Source: Oncomelania hupensis (lineage: Eukaryota > Mollusca > Gastropoda > Littorinimorpha > Pomatiopsidae). Taken from it: a stretch of 64,000 nucleotides of DNA. The stretch is taken from positions 80,927,463 through 80,991,462 of the forward strand of contig CM072513.1 of assembly GCA_036898135.1 (NCBI GenBank). Direction: 5' to 3'. This document shows positions 32,417 through 42,507 of the stretch, in pieces (position 1 is the first letter of the stretch; each line of letters opens with the position of its first letter). The position numbers and the translations under genes are program-made. Below the pieces are notes generated by a model. It was not told the origin of the DNA. It was given only the letters and a program-made list of their open reading frames with translations, and did no database searches.

Positions 32417-34431
32417 ATTAACAAAGAGACCGTGCAGTTTATTAAGGTGGCTGTAATGAACTCGTACTGTCAGTTAAAAACAGGGGTTGTTAGACCGTAT
32501 CAAGCATTTATTGATTGCACAGTACAGGACGGGAATACACCACCGACCACTTAGTTTTTTGTTTTTTTTAGAATTCTGCTTGCTTATGACAGTAAAGCAT
32601 TTAATTTTATATCCGTAACATTGTCACATTGTTGCAATAAATAAAAAGTTTCACCTGACTGCTAAATACTTGGAAAATGTTATATTGATATTCACATCTA
32701 AACTAGTAAATATAATTAATTATCCGACAGTTTCATTGGCTGCACCTAGAAAGTAGAAAACCTGTTGATTGTGCTTCGAAATATCTCCACATTATATCTT
32801 AAAAACTCTTGAAGCTATGGATTTATCCCTAGTGGACACCCTCTTTCACCCCCACACATCCTCCCTATTTTCTTCCTCCCACCCCACACAATTTACTAAT
32901 TACGGTCGGTTGTAAAATATTACCACAGTTGGGCTTTATATAGTAAACAAGTACAGGGGCGTCGCACGGTCCAAAATATTGGGGGGGGGGGGGGGGGGGC
33001 GCAACCCTGTCGACGGGGAGGTGGGGGGGGGGTGGGGGCTGACAAGCGGGACGCACCCTGTAATATATCCTCGTACCTTCATCCAACTGAAAGACTGAGA
33101 GTAAAAACATTTAATTATTTATGTTCTTCTTTACTGAAAATACAAGATTCATTTCCAGAAACTACAAATACATGATTAGCGATATGTGATAATGATTAAA
33201 ACCAGGAAACACGAACATTAATTACCTGCCGCAAGATCATCTAGGTTGAAATTGTGTCTTCTCTATAAATCACAACTCGTTTTGCATATTGCATACATAT
33301 AATGACCAAACACTTCCACTACCAGTTTCAGAAAATCAGTCAATTGATCAATTTGTTTTACTAGGGCGTATATTACTCGCAGTTTCTCTAAAGCAAAGTA
33401 CTGTCTGTCTGAGTGCCTTTTGTCTTGGTGATCACAAATGATCTTACTAGTAGTCCATGAACAAAATCTCAGCTAGTTCAGTCCACAAACATCGGAGATC
33501 TATTCGCGGACACATAAACAAACAAAACAAACAAACAAACAAACCAAGTGAAACCTATAATGGGGGGTGGGGTGTGGGGGTGGTGGTGTAATAATCAAAG
33601 CAGTCAAGCCCACGTTATCTGTCCCCAGAAAAGCGAACGGGTCCTTTTTTCCCCCTTTTGCGATCAAAGTACGTGCACGTGTAGGCCTATCAACAAACTA
33701 AATCTAAATTAAAAAATATCGCGCACCTCAACTATTTATTGACACTTGCACATTCACCCTTGCCTTACTCATTTTACAGACTAAAGTAAATAATTGATAT
33801 CAACAAACCTGGAAAACAGACGATTCCATTGTTTTGTTAATTTTGCTCTTTGCGTGATGAAATGACACTTCTTTCAAACAGCGAAAGCCAGCTCTGCTGC
33901 CCGGTGATTGCGTTAGCGCCACGAAATATTTTGTTGTGAAACACCGGCACATGCTAATAGATTATTGTAATATTATTTCGTACGTTAGCCCTTTACACTA
34001 CGGTTTAAAAATATGGTGATTTTTTTAATTATTGATTCTTCCTGCCTTCCTCTATCGATTGAAATCTTCTTCTTCTTCTTCTTCTTCTTCTTCTTCTTCT
34101 TCTTTCTTCTCTCTCTTTCTTTTTTTTTTGGCCAATTATTATTGGGGGGGGGGACAGGTGCCCCCCCCCCCCCCCCCCCCCGTGTGCGACGCCCCTGAAG
34201 TAACATTTGTGTTTTTCTGCAGAGCATCCAGCCAGGCGTCCATGGAGTAAAGAGGAAGTAGCAGCTTGTTATCGACAGTTGGGTCACTACATTCACCTCC
34301 ACACCTTACCTGGTAAAGCTGTTATAGAAGACTGCCTTCAAAAAGAACCTGTTCTCAGGCACATAACTTGGAAAAACATCAAAGATTTTGTAAGAAATCG
34401 GGCCACAGCAACAGCTAACGCAGCTAGATAA
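30848..34431 (+). CDS. Predicted three-exon gene, 100-residue SANT/Myb-like small protein
   Basis: Exons 30848-30890, 31743-31793 and 34223-34431 (43+51+209 nt) join in phase into 101 codons including TAA. Sites are strong: donors GTAAGTTG and GTAAGTAT, acceptors TTTTTTTCTTTTTTAG and TTTTTCTGCAG. The ATG has an in-frame TGA six bases upstream, so it is the first start of this exon. The protein is basic. Residues about 33-90 hold RRPWSKEEV, then LHTLPGKAVIEDCLQKEP and WKNIKDFVRNRA. I recognise this PW-EEV ... PGK ... C ... W-K-FV-NR pattern from C-terminal domains of invertebrate and fish proteins of unknown, possibly transposon-derived, function; it recalls a short SANT/Myb helix bundle, so DNA binding is a guess. 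Intron 2 contains a hAT-type element. Alternatives: the final exons of a longer gene with other 5' exons, or a decayed domesticated gene. Exon 3 is the surest part. Confidence 0.6.
31440..32060. repeat. Duplicated intronic segment
   Basis: Blocks near 31455-31710 (GAACAAAAACAGAATACACA, GTTAAGCTAACACTGCCACA, CACTGACC/ACTGACCACAATGTCC) recur at 31928-32055 (ATTAAGCTAACACTGCCACA, ACTGACCACAATCTCC, ACAAAAACAGCATACACA). They flank and partly overlap predicted exon 2 territory, so exon 2 sits between the two copies. Confidence 0.55.
32325..32413. repeat. (CT)n microsatellite
   Basis: An almost pure CT array in intron 2 of the predicted gene. Confidence 0.95.
32954..34197. mobile_element. hAT-type non-autonomous element, 1.24 kb
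   Basis: Ends CAGGGGCGTCGCAC and its inverse GTGCGACGCCCCTG, each followed inward by a long G (or C) run. Flanks share the direct repeat AAGTA (32949-32953, 34198-34202). Ends of the CAGGGGCG type with a subterminal G-run are typical of hAT-family elements in invertebrates. The interior is AT-rich, includes a (TTC)n array (34066-34102) and encodes no transposase. It lies wholly within intron 2, ending 25 bp before the exon 3 start. Confidence 0.75.
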
Positions 34432-35299
34432 AAACACTGTGTACAAACTCTGTGTATGAGGGACTCGATTCTTTTCAGTCACACCTGCACTGCTTCAGAA
34501 ACTTCTAGATGCCAAACTCTGGATTTTTGAGACTGATGGTCCACTACTGCTCCATTGCAGCTCTCCAAAAATAGTGTGATGTTGTGATTCCTCATGTTTT
34601 AAGTACACTAAACCTTTTCACTGGTAAAGACTTCATGCACTAAATGGCTGCGTGTATGCACTGTGTAGACAACCTTTGATGACAGCGTGGTTTTGTGGAA
34701 CAATTTGTAATGTAATGTAGAACGTCGTTTGAAACCAATTACTGAAAATTCTGTGACCAAGGCAATTGCCTGTATATGAATGGCACCAAAAATGACCCAT
34801 GTAGCATCAAGTGGTATGTGTGAAAGATCCCTACTATTTTTTTAGGTTTGTGAAACTGAGAACTATATTTTGAACTGCAGAACTGTGCCGGTAGAAACGG
34901 TCAAGCAGCCTAAATTGTGTTTGCAAGTTGAAATGTTCGAGAAACACTTTCACTTTCCTTCGACTTGTTTGTCGACCTTGGCAAGAAAGGAAAATTCAGA
35001 AACTTTATTGGCTTTGGAGTGAAGAGAGGTGAGAGAGAATACCATGGACATGTACATTCCTCATTTATGTGGTGTTCAATCACACTGTGTAGCAGAGTTA
35101 GTAGGCCTGCGTCTCCACCACCTCTACCTGCCAACTGTAGATATTTCTACAGTCCTGATTCAGACTCATTATTTTTACCTTAGCTATTGAGAAGTATAAA
35201 GAATGTTAGAATATAACTAGTGGCAAGGAAAAAACAGTTTGTACATGGAAAAGTATTCGTTTTTATTTACTTTTATCATGACCAGCCGGGGAGGTTGTG
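34432..35299 (+). other. Likely 3' UTR and downstream sequence
   Basis: Follows the TAA of the predicted gene. No further coding exon was recognised and no obvious canonical AATAAA was seen before the minisatellite. Confidence 0.35.
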
Positions 35300-35490
35300 G
35301 AGACATAAGCCCACTAGCTCTGCTATGCATATAACTGGGTGATTGCTGGAGACATAGGCCCACTAGCTCTGATGCATGTAACTGGGTGATTGGTGGAGAC
35401 ATAGGCCCACAAGCTCTGATGCATGTAACTGGGTGATTGGTGGAGACATAGGCCTACTAGCTCTCATATGCATGTAACTGGGTGATTGGT
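35300..35490. repeat. 47-bp minisatellite, about four units
   Basis: The phrase GAGACATAGGCCCACTAGCT followed by CTGATGCATGTAACTGGGTG recurs with starts at 35300, 35349, 35396 and 35443 (periods 49, 47, 47). Confidence 0.9.
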
Positions 35491-35616
35491 GTGCTTGCAC
35501 GAAAGTGATGTGTGTGCTTGTGCGCATGCATTTTTTTCTTGTTGTTTTTTATTAAATATTATAATGTGAATATTTTTTATAATTGATTCAAATAGGATTT
35601 TTGGATAGTAAGCAAT

Positions 35617-35800
35617 ACCAATACCATGTAACGTGGACAAAAATGTTGGTCATTAGACAGAGACACTTGGATCCCAGCAAAGGTACAGAAAAATCAGTTG
35701 CACAACATTATTGATAATGATAGTTTTTCTGTACCTTTGCTGGGATTCAAGTGTCTCTGTCTAATGACCAACATTTTTGTCCACATTACATGGTATTGGT
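35617..35800. mobile_element. Near-perfect hairpin, arms about 78 bp
   Basis: The left arm from ACCAATACCATGTAACGTGG to GGTACAGAAAAA is matched by its inverse from TTTTTCTGTACCTTTGCTGG to ACATGGTATTGGT with about three mismatches and a loop of roughly 25 nt. The right arm joins an F5 tail at 35801 with no gap. It is either a snap-back MITE or an inverted duplication formed when the F5 tail inserted; as RNA it would be a long stable hairpin. Confidence 0.85.
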
Positions 35801-35888
35801 AGGGGTTGTCCGGTCCTGATTTGGCTCGGAAGAGTCCGCTGGACCTAAAACAATAATCATGTAATGTAATGTAATGTAATGTAATGCT
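35801..35888 (+). mobile_element. F5 tail fragment (copy 5)
   Basis: The last 60 bp of F5 (GGGGTTGTCCGGTCCTGATT ... GTCCGCTGGACCTAAAACAA) with a (TAATG)n tail of about five units. Confidence 0.85.
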
Positions 35889-36550
35889 CTGTTCTATCAA
35901 TCTGCTATACTATCGTCTTCTTCGCTAGATCAGTCTCCTACCTTTTTTCTTGAAAACTCTTCCGGGACAAGACTCCTTGTTTGGGGTGCCGGGGGTTTCA
36001 GTATAAATAGTATCCCCACTTTCTGGAAATTTAGTGCTTTAAATTCCCACTGTCGCTGTCTTCCTCATTTACTCTTTCCCTTTCCTGCTCTGTCCTATCA
36101 CTCTGCTATACTATCTTCTTCTTCGCTAGATCAATGACCTACCTTTTTTCTTGAAAACTCTTCCTGGACAAGACTCCTTGTTTGTGTATGAGGTCTGTTG
36201 GATCAGCTTGGGAGTGTTGGACGCTTTCTGCCGGGTGGTCACTAGGGCTTCCTATGATGTTAGTATTTAGCAATATAGGCATTTTATATGTATATTTTTT
36301 GTTGATAATTTATAATGATGTTTGTATTCTATTTTGTTTTTGTAACCGGGGGTTCGAGTAGTTGGAGTAAAGCCTTAGCCGTCCCCTGCGTGGGATGTCT
36401 TTATTGTAAAGTGACTGGCCGGTGGAGGGCATTCAATTTTCCCACTAGGGTTGTTTCAGCAGATCTTTTATGCGGATCGGGGGTTGTCCGGTCCTGATTT
36501 GGCTCGGAGGAGTCCGCTGGACCTAAAGCAACAATCAATCAATCAATCAA
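35886..36550 (+). mobile_element. F5 retroposon copy 6 (with extra leading fragment)
   Basis: An internal F5 fragment (35886-35981: CTCTGTTCTATCAATCTGC ... GGGACAAGACTCC) is followed directly by a full copy starting TTGGGGTGCCGGGGGTTTCA (35981) and ending in (CAAT)n at 36530-36548. Confidence 0.85.
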
Positions 36551-36631
36551 TTGTGTATGAGGTCTGTTGGATCAGCTTGGGAATATTGGACGCTTTCTGC
36601 CAGGTGGTCACTAGGGCTTCCTATGATGTTA

Positions 36632-37991
36632 CAGACCTGCTTACCCGTCCGTATTTCGCCGTATTGTCCCGATATTTTGACCTCGAGTACGCTGTTACGA
36701 TCTCTTTTTAAAAAATACGAAAATCGACCAAAAAAATTTATTTTTTTATTTTTTTACAAATTTCGGTAAAAAGTACACCTAACCGGAAGCGGAAGCTAAA
36801 CAAATTGCGCCAGAAAACTATAACTCATTGGATAGCATTGTGTTTTTCAAGTGTATACTCTGCAAATATTTAATTGTCATGGAGAAAATAATTCATGAAA
36901 CAACAGATGATGATTCAGATGTTGAGGTGGCGAGTTCATCCAAGCGTGTTTGTGTGAAACCAAAACAGACATTTCTGGTTTCTTATTTAAAAAAATTGGC
37001 CTTGTTTGGTAGCTGATGAAGACCTGCTGGTTGGTGATCAGGCAAGGAAAATGCTTGACAGTCCCAAAGACTACAACCTAAAATCTGAACGTATTGCAAA
37101 GTTCTATGCTTCAGTGCGTGCATACTTTGAGGAAACTTGCAGCTATCTTCTCCTGAAATTGCCCCTCACTGACTCTTTGCTCCAGCACTGCAGAATCATA
37201 TGTCCTTCAGTTCAGTTGACTGCATCTTCCCAAGATTTACGCTTTTTTGTGAAGCGATTCCATGCACTCTTTCCACCAAATACAACATCTGAACAAATCA
37301 GGAGCAATTCTCCGAGTATCAGTCAACTGATGTCAAGGGATTGGTGGGCCCAGCTATGCAGGTGGACGAATTTTGGGTGCAAGTCAGCTAAAACACCCTT
37401 AGCTTTTGCAACTGTGCCAGTTCATGCTGGGACTCTGTACCATCCCACACAACAGTGCTGCTTGTGAGAGGGTGTTTAGTTGCGTACGTAAAACGTCCAC
37501 TGACAGTAGGTCCAGTATGGGCAAAGATGCTGTTGACCCACTGATGGTAGATATGTTCAGACCTGAAAGCTCTTTTACAAAAATAGAACTGCAGCAACTG
37601 AAAAGTGCATACATGCATGTTTTTTTTTTAAATACAAGTAGATCATTATCACATATTATGTTGATGTGGTGGCCTAACACTTTTGCATTGTTTTTCAATT
37701 AAGCACCCTAATTTTTAAACAATAAATTTATTGAACAGTGTACCGTTTCTTAATTTATTTTACGTGTGTATAATAATATATGAAAATTTAGATAAGAGCA
37801 AATTAAGATGAATAATGACAATAAGTTTACACAGTTCTATATTTTTATTTATTTATTATCATTATTTTGGTTCACGTAAAATAACGACAGTTCATATAAA
37901 TACCGAAAGTCAAAATCTGGTCATGATTTCCAAAATCTGGTTTTGAAGTGCCTGGAGTACTGACAAAAAAATTTTGAGGTAAGCAGGTCTG
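36632..37991 (+). mobile_element. hAT element relic, 1360 bp
   Basis: Terminal inverted repeats CAGACCTGCTTACC and GGTAAGCAGGTCTG (14 bp). The direct repeat GATGTTA flanks both sides (36625-36631 and 37992-37998); it can be read as 8 bp with one mismatch, and 8 bp is the hAT norm. The host F5 copy dates the insertion as later than F5 spread. It carries the remnant of a transposase (36870-37702). Confidence 0.88.
36870..37702 (+). pseudogene. hAT transposase remnant (C-terminal dimerisation region)
   Basis: Three frame segments remain. A short N-terminal-like piece is near 36880-37010 (acidic, DDSDVEVASSSKRV). A second segment, 37006-37467, has YNLKSERIAKFYASVRAYFE and LLLKLPLTDSLLQHCRIICP. 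A third, 37406-37702, contains IPHNSAACERVFSCVRK, the signature of the hAT C-terminal dimerisation domain. The last two overlap in different frames, implying a frameshift near 37420. The long insertion and most of the RNase H-like catalytic core expected of a 600-residue or longer enzyme are missing, so this copy cannot be autonomous. Confidence 0.75.
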
Positions 37992-38821
37992 GATGTTATT
38001 ATTTAGCAATGTAGGCATGTTATATGTATGTTTTTTGTTGATAATTTATAATGTTTGTATTCTATTTTGTTTTTGTAAACGGGGGTTCGATAAGTTGGGG
38101 TGAAGCCTCAGCCGTCCCCTGCGTGGGATGTCTTTATTGTAAAGTGACGGGCTGGTGGGGGGGCATTCAGTTTTCCCACTAGGGTTGTTTCAGCAGATCC
38201 TTTTTTATGCGGATTGGGGGTTGTCCGGTCCTGATTTGGCTCAGAAGAGTCCGCTGGACCTAAAGCAACAGTTATGTAATGTAATGTAAACGTTCAGTGT
38301 TCTTTCCTTCTGTAATTCTACAGTATTTCCGTCTCGTTGTACAGGACAGTATGTGACTGAAAGCATGAATCGTTGGGGACACAAATTGTGCTGGTACTGC
38401 TTTCTCTAGTCCGTGAATAAATTGTTGCTAAAAAATTCTGACAATCTAACTTGTTGAAATTGAATAGTGTGCTGAGTCATGTTTAGAAAGAGCAGTGACC
38501 AAACAAATGGACATGGCGAAATGGACTATGCATGATCTTTATTGATGAGGTGTAATCAATATTTTTGATGTGTCCACTGTCAGTTTTCATGAGATGTAAG
38601 AATCGTTAAAGATCAAAATTAAATGTATGCTTGTCTTAGGGTGAGTGCCAAGTATGATTGGTAATAGAGATTTCGTGTGAGCTGGATGGGTCAAGGGCAC
38701 ATGTACAATGCCATGAACATAATTAAGACAGTTGGGTGCGCGTGAAAAAAATCGATTATATTTTGAAGTGTTTAGTTTAGGTAAGCATGCAGTGGGCAAT
38801 TGGAAAGGATAACATTTCTTT

Positions 38822-39110
38822 TAGTATTTCAGATGAGAGTATAAACTGAGATCAAGTTTGCATGCATGCATTCCATTGCACGGACTTTAAAGATCTTGAC
38901 GCTCATGTTCTAGCTGGGCGAGTGCCAGCTACCCAAATACACTTTGCACTCAACTAGGTCCAATACCTCATCGCCCAGGATTGTGCTCAGTCGTTTGAGA
39001 GTCAGACTATATGTCCAGAGGTAGAGGTTGCAGGTTGGCGCCTTGGGCCGCTTTGGCTAGATCCTGTATCGGCCAGCACTTTGAGCAGCTCTGTCCTATT
39101 GTCTGCAAAT
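38822..39110 (+). mobile_element. F4 repeat copy
   Basis: GATGAGAGTATAAACTGAG, GATCTTGACGCTCATG, ATTGTGCTCAGTCGTTTGAG, GATCCTGTATCGGCCAGC and CTTTGAGCAGCTC in the same order as at 17482 and 53395. The flanking stretches 38296-38821 and 39111-39504 show no gene. Confidence 0.75.
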
Positions 39111-39504
39111 ATGCATCCCAAACAGTGCCCTAAATACTTATAGTGAAATGGTTCAGTGTTTGAATGATCTTTCTATTTTATTTTAGAGCATCCTTTAGCA
39201 ATCATAGTAGATACCGTGCACAGCTCTGTGTGACTGCAGCACTTTGAAATAATGGTTTGTATGTTGCCCTGTTTACTAAGTAGTCTGCTACAGGTTTTCA
39301 GGAAATTGATAAGACATTGATGTACTTGTAATCATTCATTAAATTAAACCACCATTCGTTATTGACACAGCCCAAGCACCCATATTAATTTTATGTTACA
39401 CGAAGTTATGCAAATTATTAGCCGAATCTCTTATGTCGATGTTCGTGCTTGGGCAGTGTAAATAAAAATATCGAAGCTCGAATATCAAATATCAAGGGAT
39501 GAAC

Positions 39505-39625
39505 TTGTGCGACTTTTAGGTACGAGGCTTTTCAGGTCACTGTTGGTTTTCTCTGGGTACTCTAGTTTCCTCGCTCCCTTCAATAAAAATATTGGATGCA
39601 GTCAATCTAAACATTTCAAAATTAA
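39505..39625 (+). mobile_element. SINE-7 copy, head missing
   Basis: GAGGCTTTTCAGGTCACTG, GGGTACTCTAGTTTCCTCGC, TCCCTTCAATAAAAATATTG and GATGCAGTCAATCTAAAC match 3650-3760. Confidence 0.55.
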
Positions 39626-39861
39626 AATTAGATTCCCTTTCCATCTTCTAATAATAGTGACTTTGCATGTCTGAGTGATGAATGTGCGTTCCGTGCGTAT
39701 GTAAAGATGTCTGCAAAATGTGCAATTTATTGATTTTTATGTTTTTAATAAGTGTTGTTGTAGGTTTTTTCCCCACTTTTTTGTTTTTGTTTTTTGTTTT
39801 TGTTACATTTTCTTGTTAGTTGACTGATTATTTTTTATTTTTGTGTGTGTTGGAAGTAACA

Positions 39862-40455
39862 CCACCGTGGAGTGACCGGGGGTTTCTGTATGAATAGCAT
39901 CCTCACTTTCTGAAAATGTAGTGCTGTATTTAAATTCCCACTGTAGCAGTCTTTCTTTTTTGTTGTTTTCGTATTCATACTCTGTTCTATAGCTCCACTA
40001 TCTTCTTCGCTAGACCAGTCATCTACCTTTTTTCTTGAAAACTCTCCCAAAACTCCTCGTTTGTGTATTGGGTCAGCTTGGGGATATTGGACGCTCTCTG
40101 CCAAATGGACACTAGGGCTTTCTATGATATTATTTAGCAATGTAGGCATTTTATATGTATGTGTTTTGTTTTAATATTTTATCATATTTTTATTCCAATT
40201 TTGTAAACGGGGGTTCGATAAATTAAGAGTATAGCCTCAGCGTTCAGTTCAGTTCAGTGGGTAGATTACCGTCCCCGGACACAGTAGCGTATAGCGGACT
40301 GTCTTTATTGTAATGTGACTGGCCGGTGGAGGGCATTCAATTTTCCCACTAGGGTTGTTTCAGCAGATCTTTTATGCGGATCGGGGGTTGTCCGGTCCTG
40401 ATTTGGCTCGGAAGAGTCCGCTGGACCTAAAGCAACTATCAATCAATCATTCTGT
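39862..40455 (+). mobile_element. F5 retroposon copy 8 with SINE-2b tail inserted
   Basis: An F5 body starting CCGTGGAGTGACCGGGGGTT. Between GCCTCAGCG and CTGTCTTTATTGTAA, about 40244-40300 is foreign: GTAGATTACCGTCCCCGGAC then ACAGTAGCGTATAG, the SINE-2b tail also seen at 46230 and 50056. Ends in (CAAT)n. Confidence 0.8.
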
Positions 40456-40920
40456 CCTATCACTCTGCTATACTATCTTCTTCTGCGCTAGATCAATGAC
40501 CTACCTTTTTTCTTGAAAACTCTTCCTGGACAAGACTCCTTGTTTGTGTATGAGGTCTGTTGGATCAGCTTGGGAGTATTGGACGCTTTCTGCCGGGTGG
40601 TCACTGGGGCTTCCTATGATGTTATTATTTAGCACTGTAGGCATTTTATATGTATGTGTTTTGTTGATAATTTATAATGATGTTTGTATTCTATTTTGTT
40701 TTTGTAACCGGGGGTTCGAGTAGTTGGGGTAAAGCCTCAGCCGTCCCCTGCGTGGGATGTCTTTATTGTAAAGTGACTGGCCGGTGGAGGGCATTCAGTT
40801 TTCTCACTAGGGTTGTTTCAGCAGATCTTTTATGCGGATCGGGGGTTGTCCGGTCCTGATTTGGCTCGGAAGTCCGCTGGACCTAAAGCAACAATTAATC
40901 AATCAATCAATCAAGCAAAA
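40456..40920 (+). mobile_element. F5 retroposon copy 9 (5' truncated)
   Basis: Starts inside the family at CTGTCCTATCACTCTGCTAT and runs to GTCCGCTGGACCTAAAGCAA then (CAAT)n. It is very close to copy 6. 40921-41379 is non-coding. Confidence 0.85.
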
Positions 40921-41379
40921 CCAGTGTGATTTTCTATCTTTGAGATGCCAGCTCACCCATTGCCACTGTCTGCAAACCACACATGTTTATGTCTTGTCCA
41001 TAGTACTGCACGCTACCAGTTGTTTGAACATTAAAATATGTATTACAGTTTGAATACATTTATACTGAAGCCATTTGACCGATTTGTGTTTTCTTTTTCT
41101 CTATCTTTTTCTCATTCTGTTGCTCAACTCAGTTACGATTACATAAGTTTTATTAAAGCACATTCTACATCAAACTTCAAAGCAGTTTTCATAGTGAGTC
41201 AAGAAAAGTTTATTCATATTCTCAGCATCATAATACAAATGTCTTTAACATGTTCTACTGCTAGTTAACTAAAATCCACTAAAGATTTACAATAAAGTCT
41301 TTTTGAAGATTCAATTCAATGTATTTGAAATCAGTTTACAAATTATGTGATTTTAGAATGTAACATCTTTATAAGTATG

Positions 41380-41745
41380 ATGGTACACCTGCAGACCGCC
41401 TGGTAATAATGCATAAGAGTTTACACAAATTAACTACACAATAATGGTACAGATGAGCTCACCAACAATGACTACATAATGATGGTACATAAGAGTTTAC
41501 ACACCATGACTACTTAATGATGGTACACAATGACCGCATAAAGTTAGTACAAATGAGCATACACAAAATGATCATATAATGATGGTACACATGAGTTTAC
41601 ACACATTGACCACATAATGTTGATACGGATGAGCTTACACTCAATGACCACATAATGTTGATACAGATGAGCTTACACACAATGACCACATAATGTTAGT
41701 GCCAAAGAGGTCACACACAATGGCTGCACAATGATGGTAAGAAAT
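41380..41745. repeat. Minisatellite of about 38-44 bp units
   Basis: Eight or nine imperfect units of the form CACAATGACCACATAATG then TTGATACAGATGAGCTTACA. The cleanest adjacent pair is spaced 38 bp (41631, 41669). Older units to the left are more diverged. Confidence 0.85.
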
Positions 41746-41927
41746 CACACTTCCATGTTTGTTGCTTTAGAGAAATAATTTATATACCACAGCTCTTAGA
41801 ATGCAAAAACGAAGCAAATTCCATAATTTGGAATAATTTGGAGTTAATAGAGCTGTTCGGTAGCCAGATATATACCGGCAGCGTAATGATGGAAAATTGT
41901 TAAAGACCGCTTAACGGGGTCAACTCC

Positions 41928-41929
<2 letters not shown>

Positions 41930-41968
<39 letters not shown>

Positions 41969-42014
41969 GTGTGTGTGTAGGTGTGTGGGTGTGTGTGCGT
42001 GTGTGTGTGTGTGT
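41930..42014. repeat. (GT)n microsatellite
   Basis: A GT array with GTAG and GTGG interruptions, adjacent to a SINE-5S fragment. Confidence 0.95.
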
Positions 42015-42025
42015 CGTTTGATGTT

Positions 42026-42122
42026 TGCCGTCCAAGCTTGGTCACCCATCCAAGTGTTCTTTTCCGACGTTGCTTAATATGAAACATTGCTAGCGCGTGC
42101 CCAATCCACTGCATGGCTGAGC
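42026..42122 (-). mobile_element. SINE-5S copy 3 (head and 5S part only)
   Basis: On the minus strand GTCGCTCAGCCATGCAGTGG, then ATTAAGCAACGTCGG and ACACTTGGATGGGTGACC, the last two being typical of the 3' half of 5S rRNA. The 5S part is closer to genuine 5S than in copies 1 and 2, but the body is absent. Confidence 0.65.
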
Positions 42123-42172
42123 GACTCCCCCTCCTCTAATAGAACCATACCCATCCTCTCGCATTTAAGATT

Positions 42173-42182
42173 TGTTGTTGTT

Positions 42183-42234
<52 letters not shown>

Positions 42235-42235
42235 T
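42173..42235. repeat. (TTG)n microsatellite
   Basis: About 20 TTG units. It lies just left of the LINE at 42.4 kb. Confidence 0.95.
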
Positions 42236-42507
42236 CGTCAACTCAGCTTTCTGTTGTAAATTAGATTACACAGTTGTAATTGTAATACAGACGTGACAAC
42301 TATATAGGTCACGTGATAGCAACCACACTCCCCTCTCTTCCAGAATCCCCCATCTTTAAAAAAAAATAATAATAAATAAGAACACACTAAAAACATTATA
42401 GATCTAGATGGACGGTTTGTTTACACTAGGGAGCAGCTATTATTTCTTCGCGATCGAACTGTAGGACGGCACCATGCCATGAAGAGTGAACTGAAAGACT
42501 TTGGTGA

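Larger units (their letters stand above)
36551..38295 (+). mobile_element. F5 retroposon copy 7, split by a hAT relic
   Basis: F5 sequence 36551-36631 (GAGGTCTGTTGGATCAGCTT ... CCTATGATGTTA) resumes at 37992 (GATGTTATTATTTAGCAATG) and runs to GTCCGCTGGACC and a TAATG tail near 38290. The uninterrupted order is seen in copies 2, 6, 8 and 9. Confidence 0.9.

Noticed and set aside
41380..41745. CRISPR-like array
   Set aside because: Units are contiguous and imperfect with no constant repeat plus unique spacer pattern, and the context is eukaryotic; it is a minisatellite.
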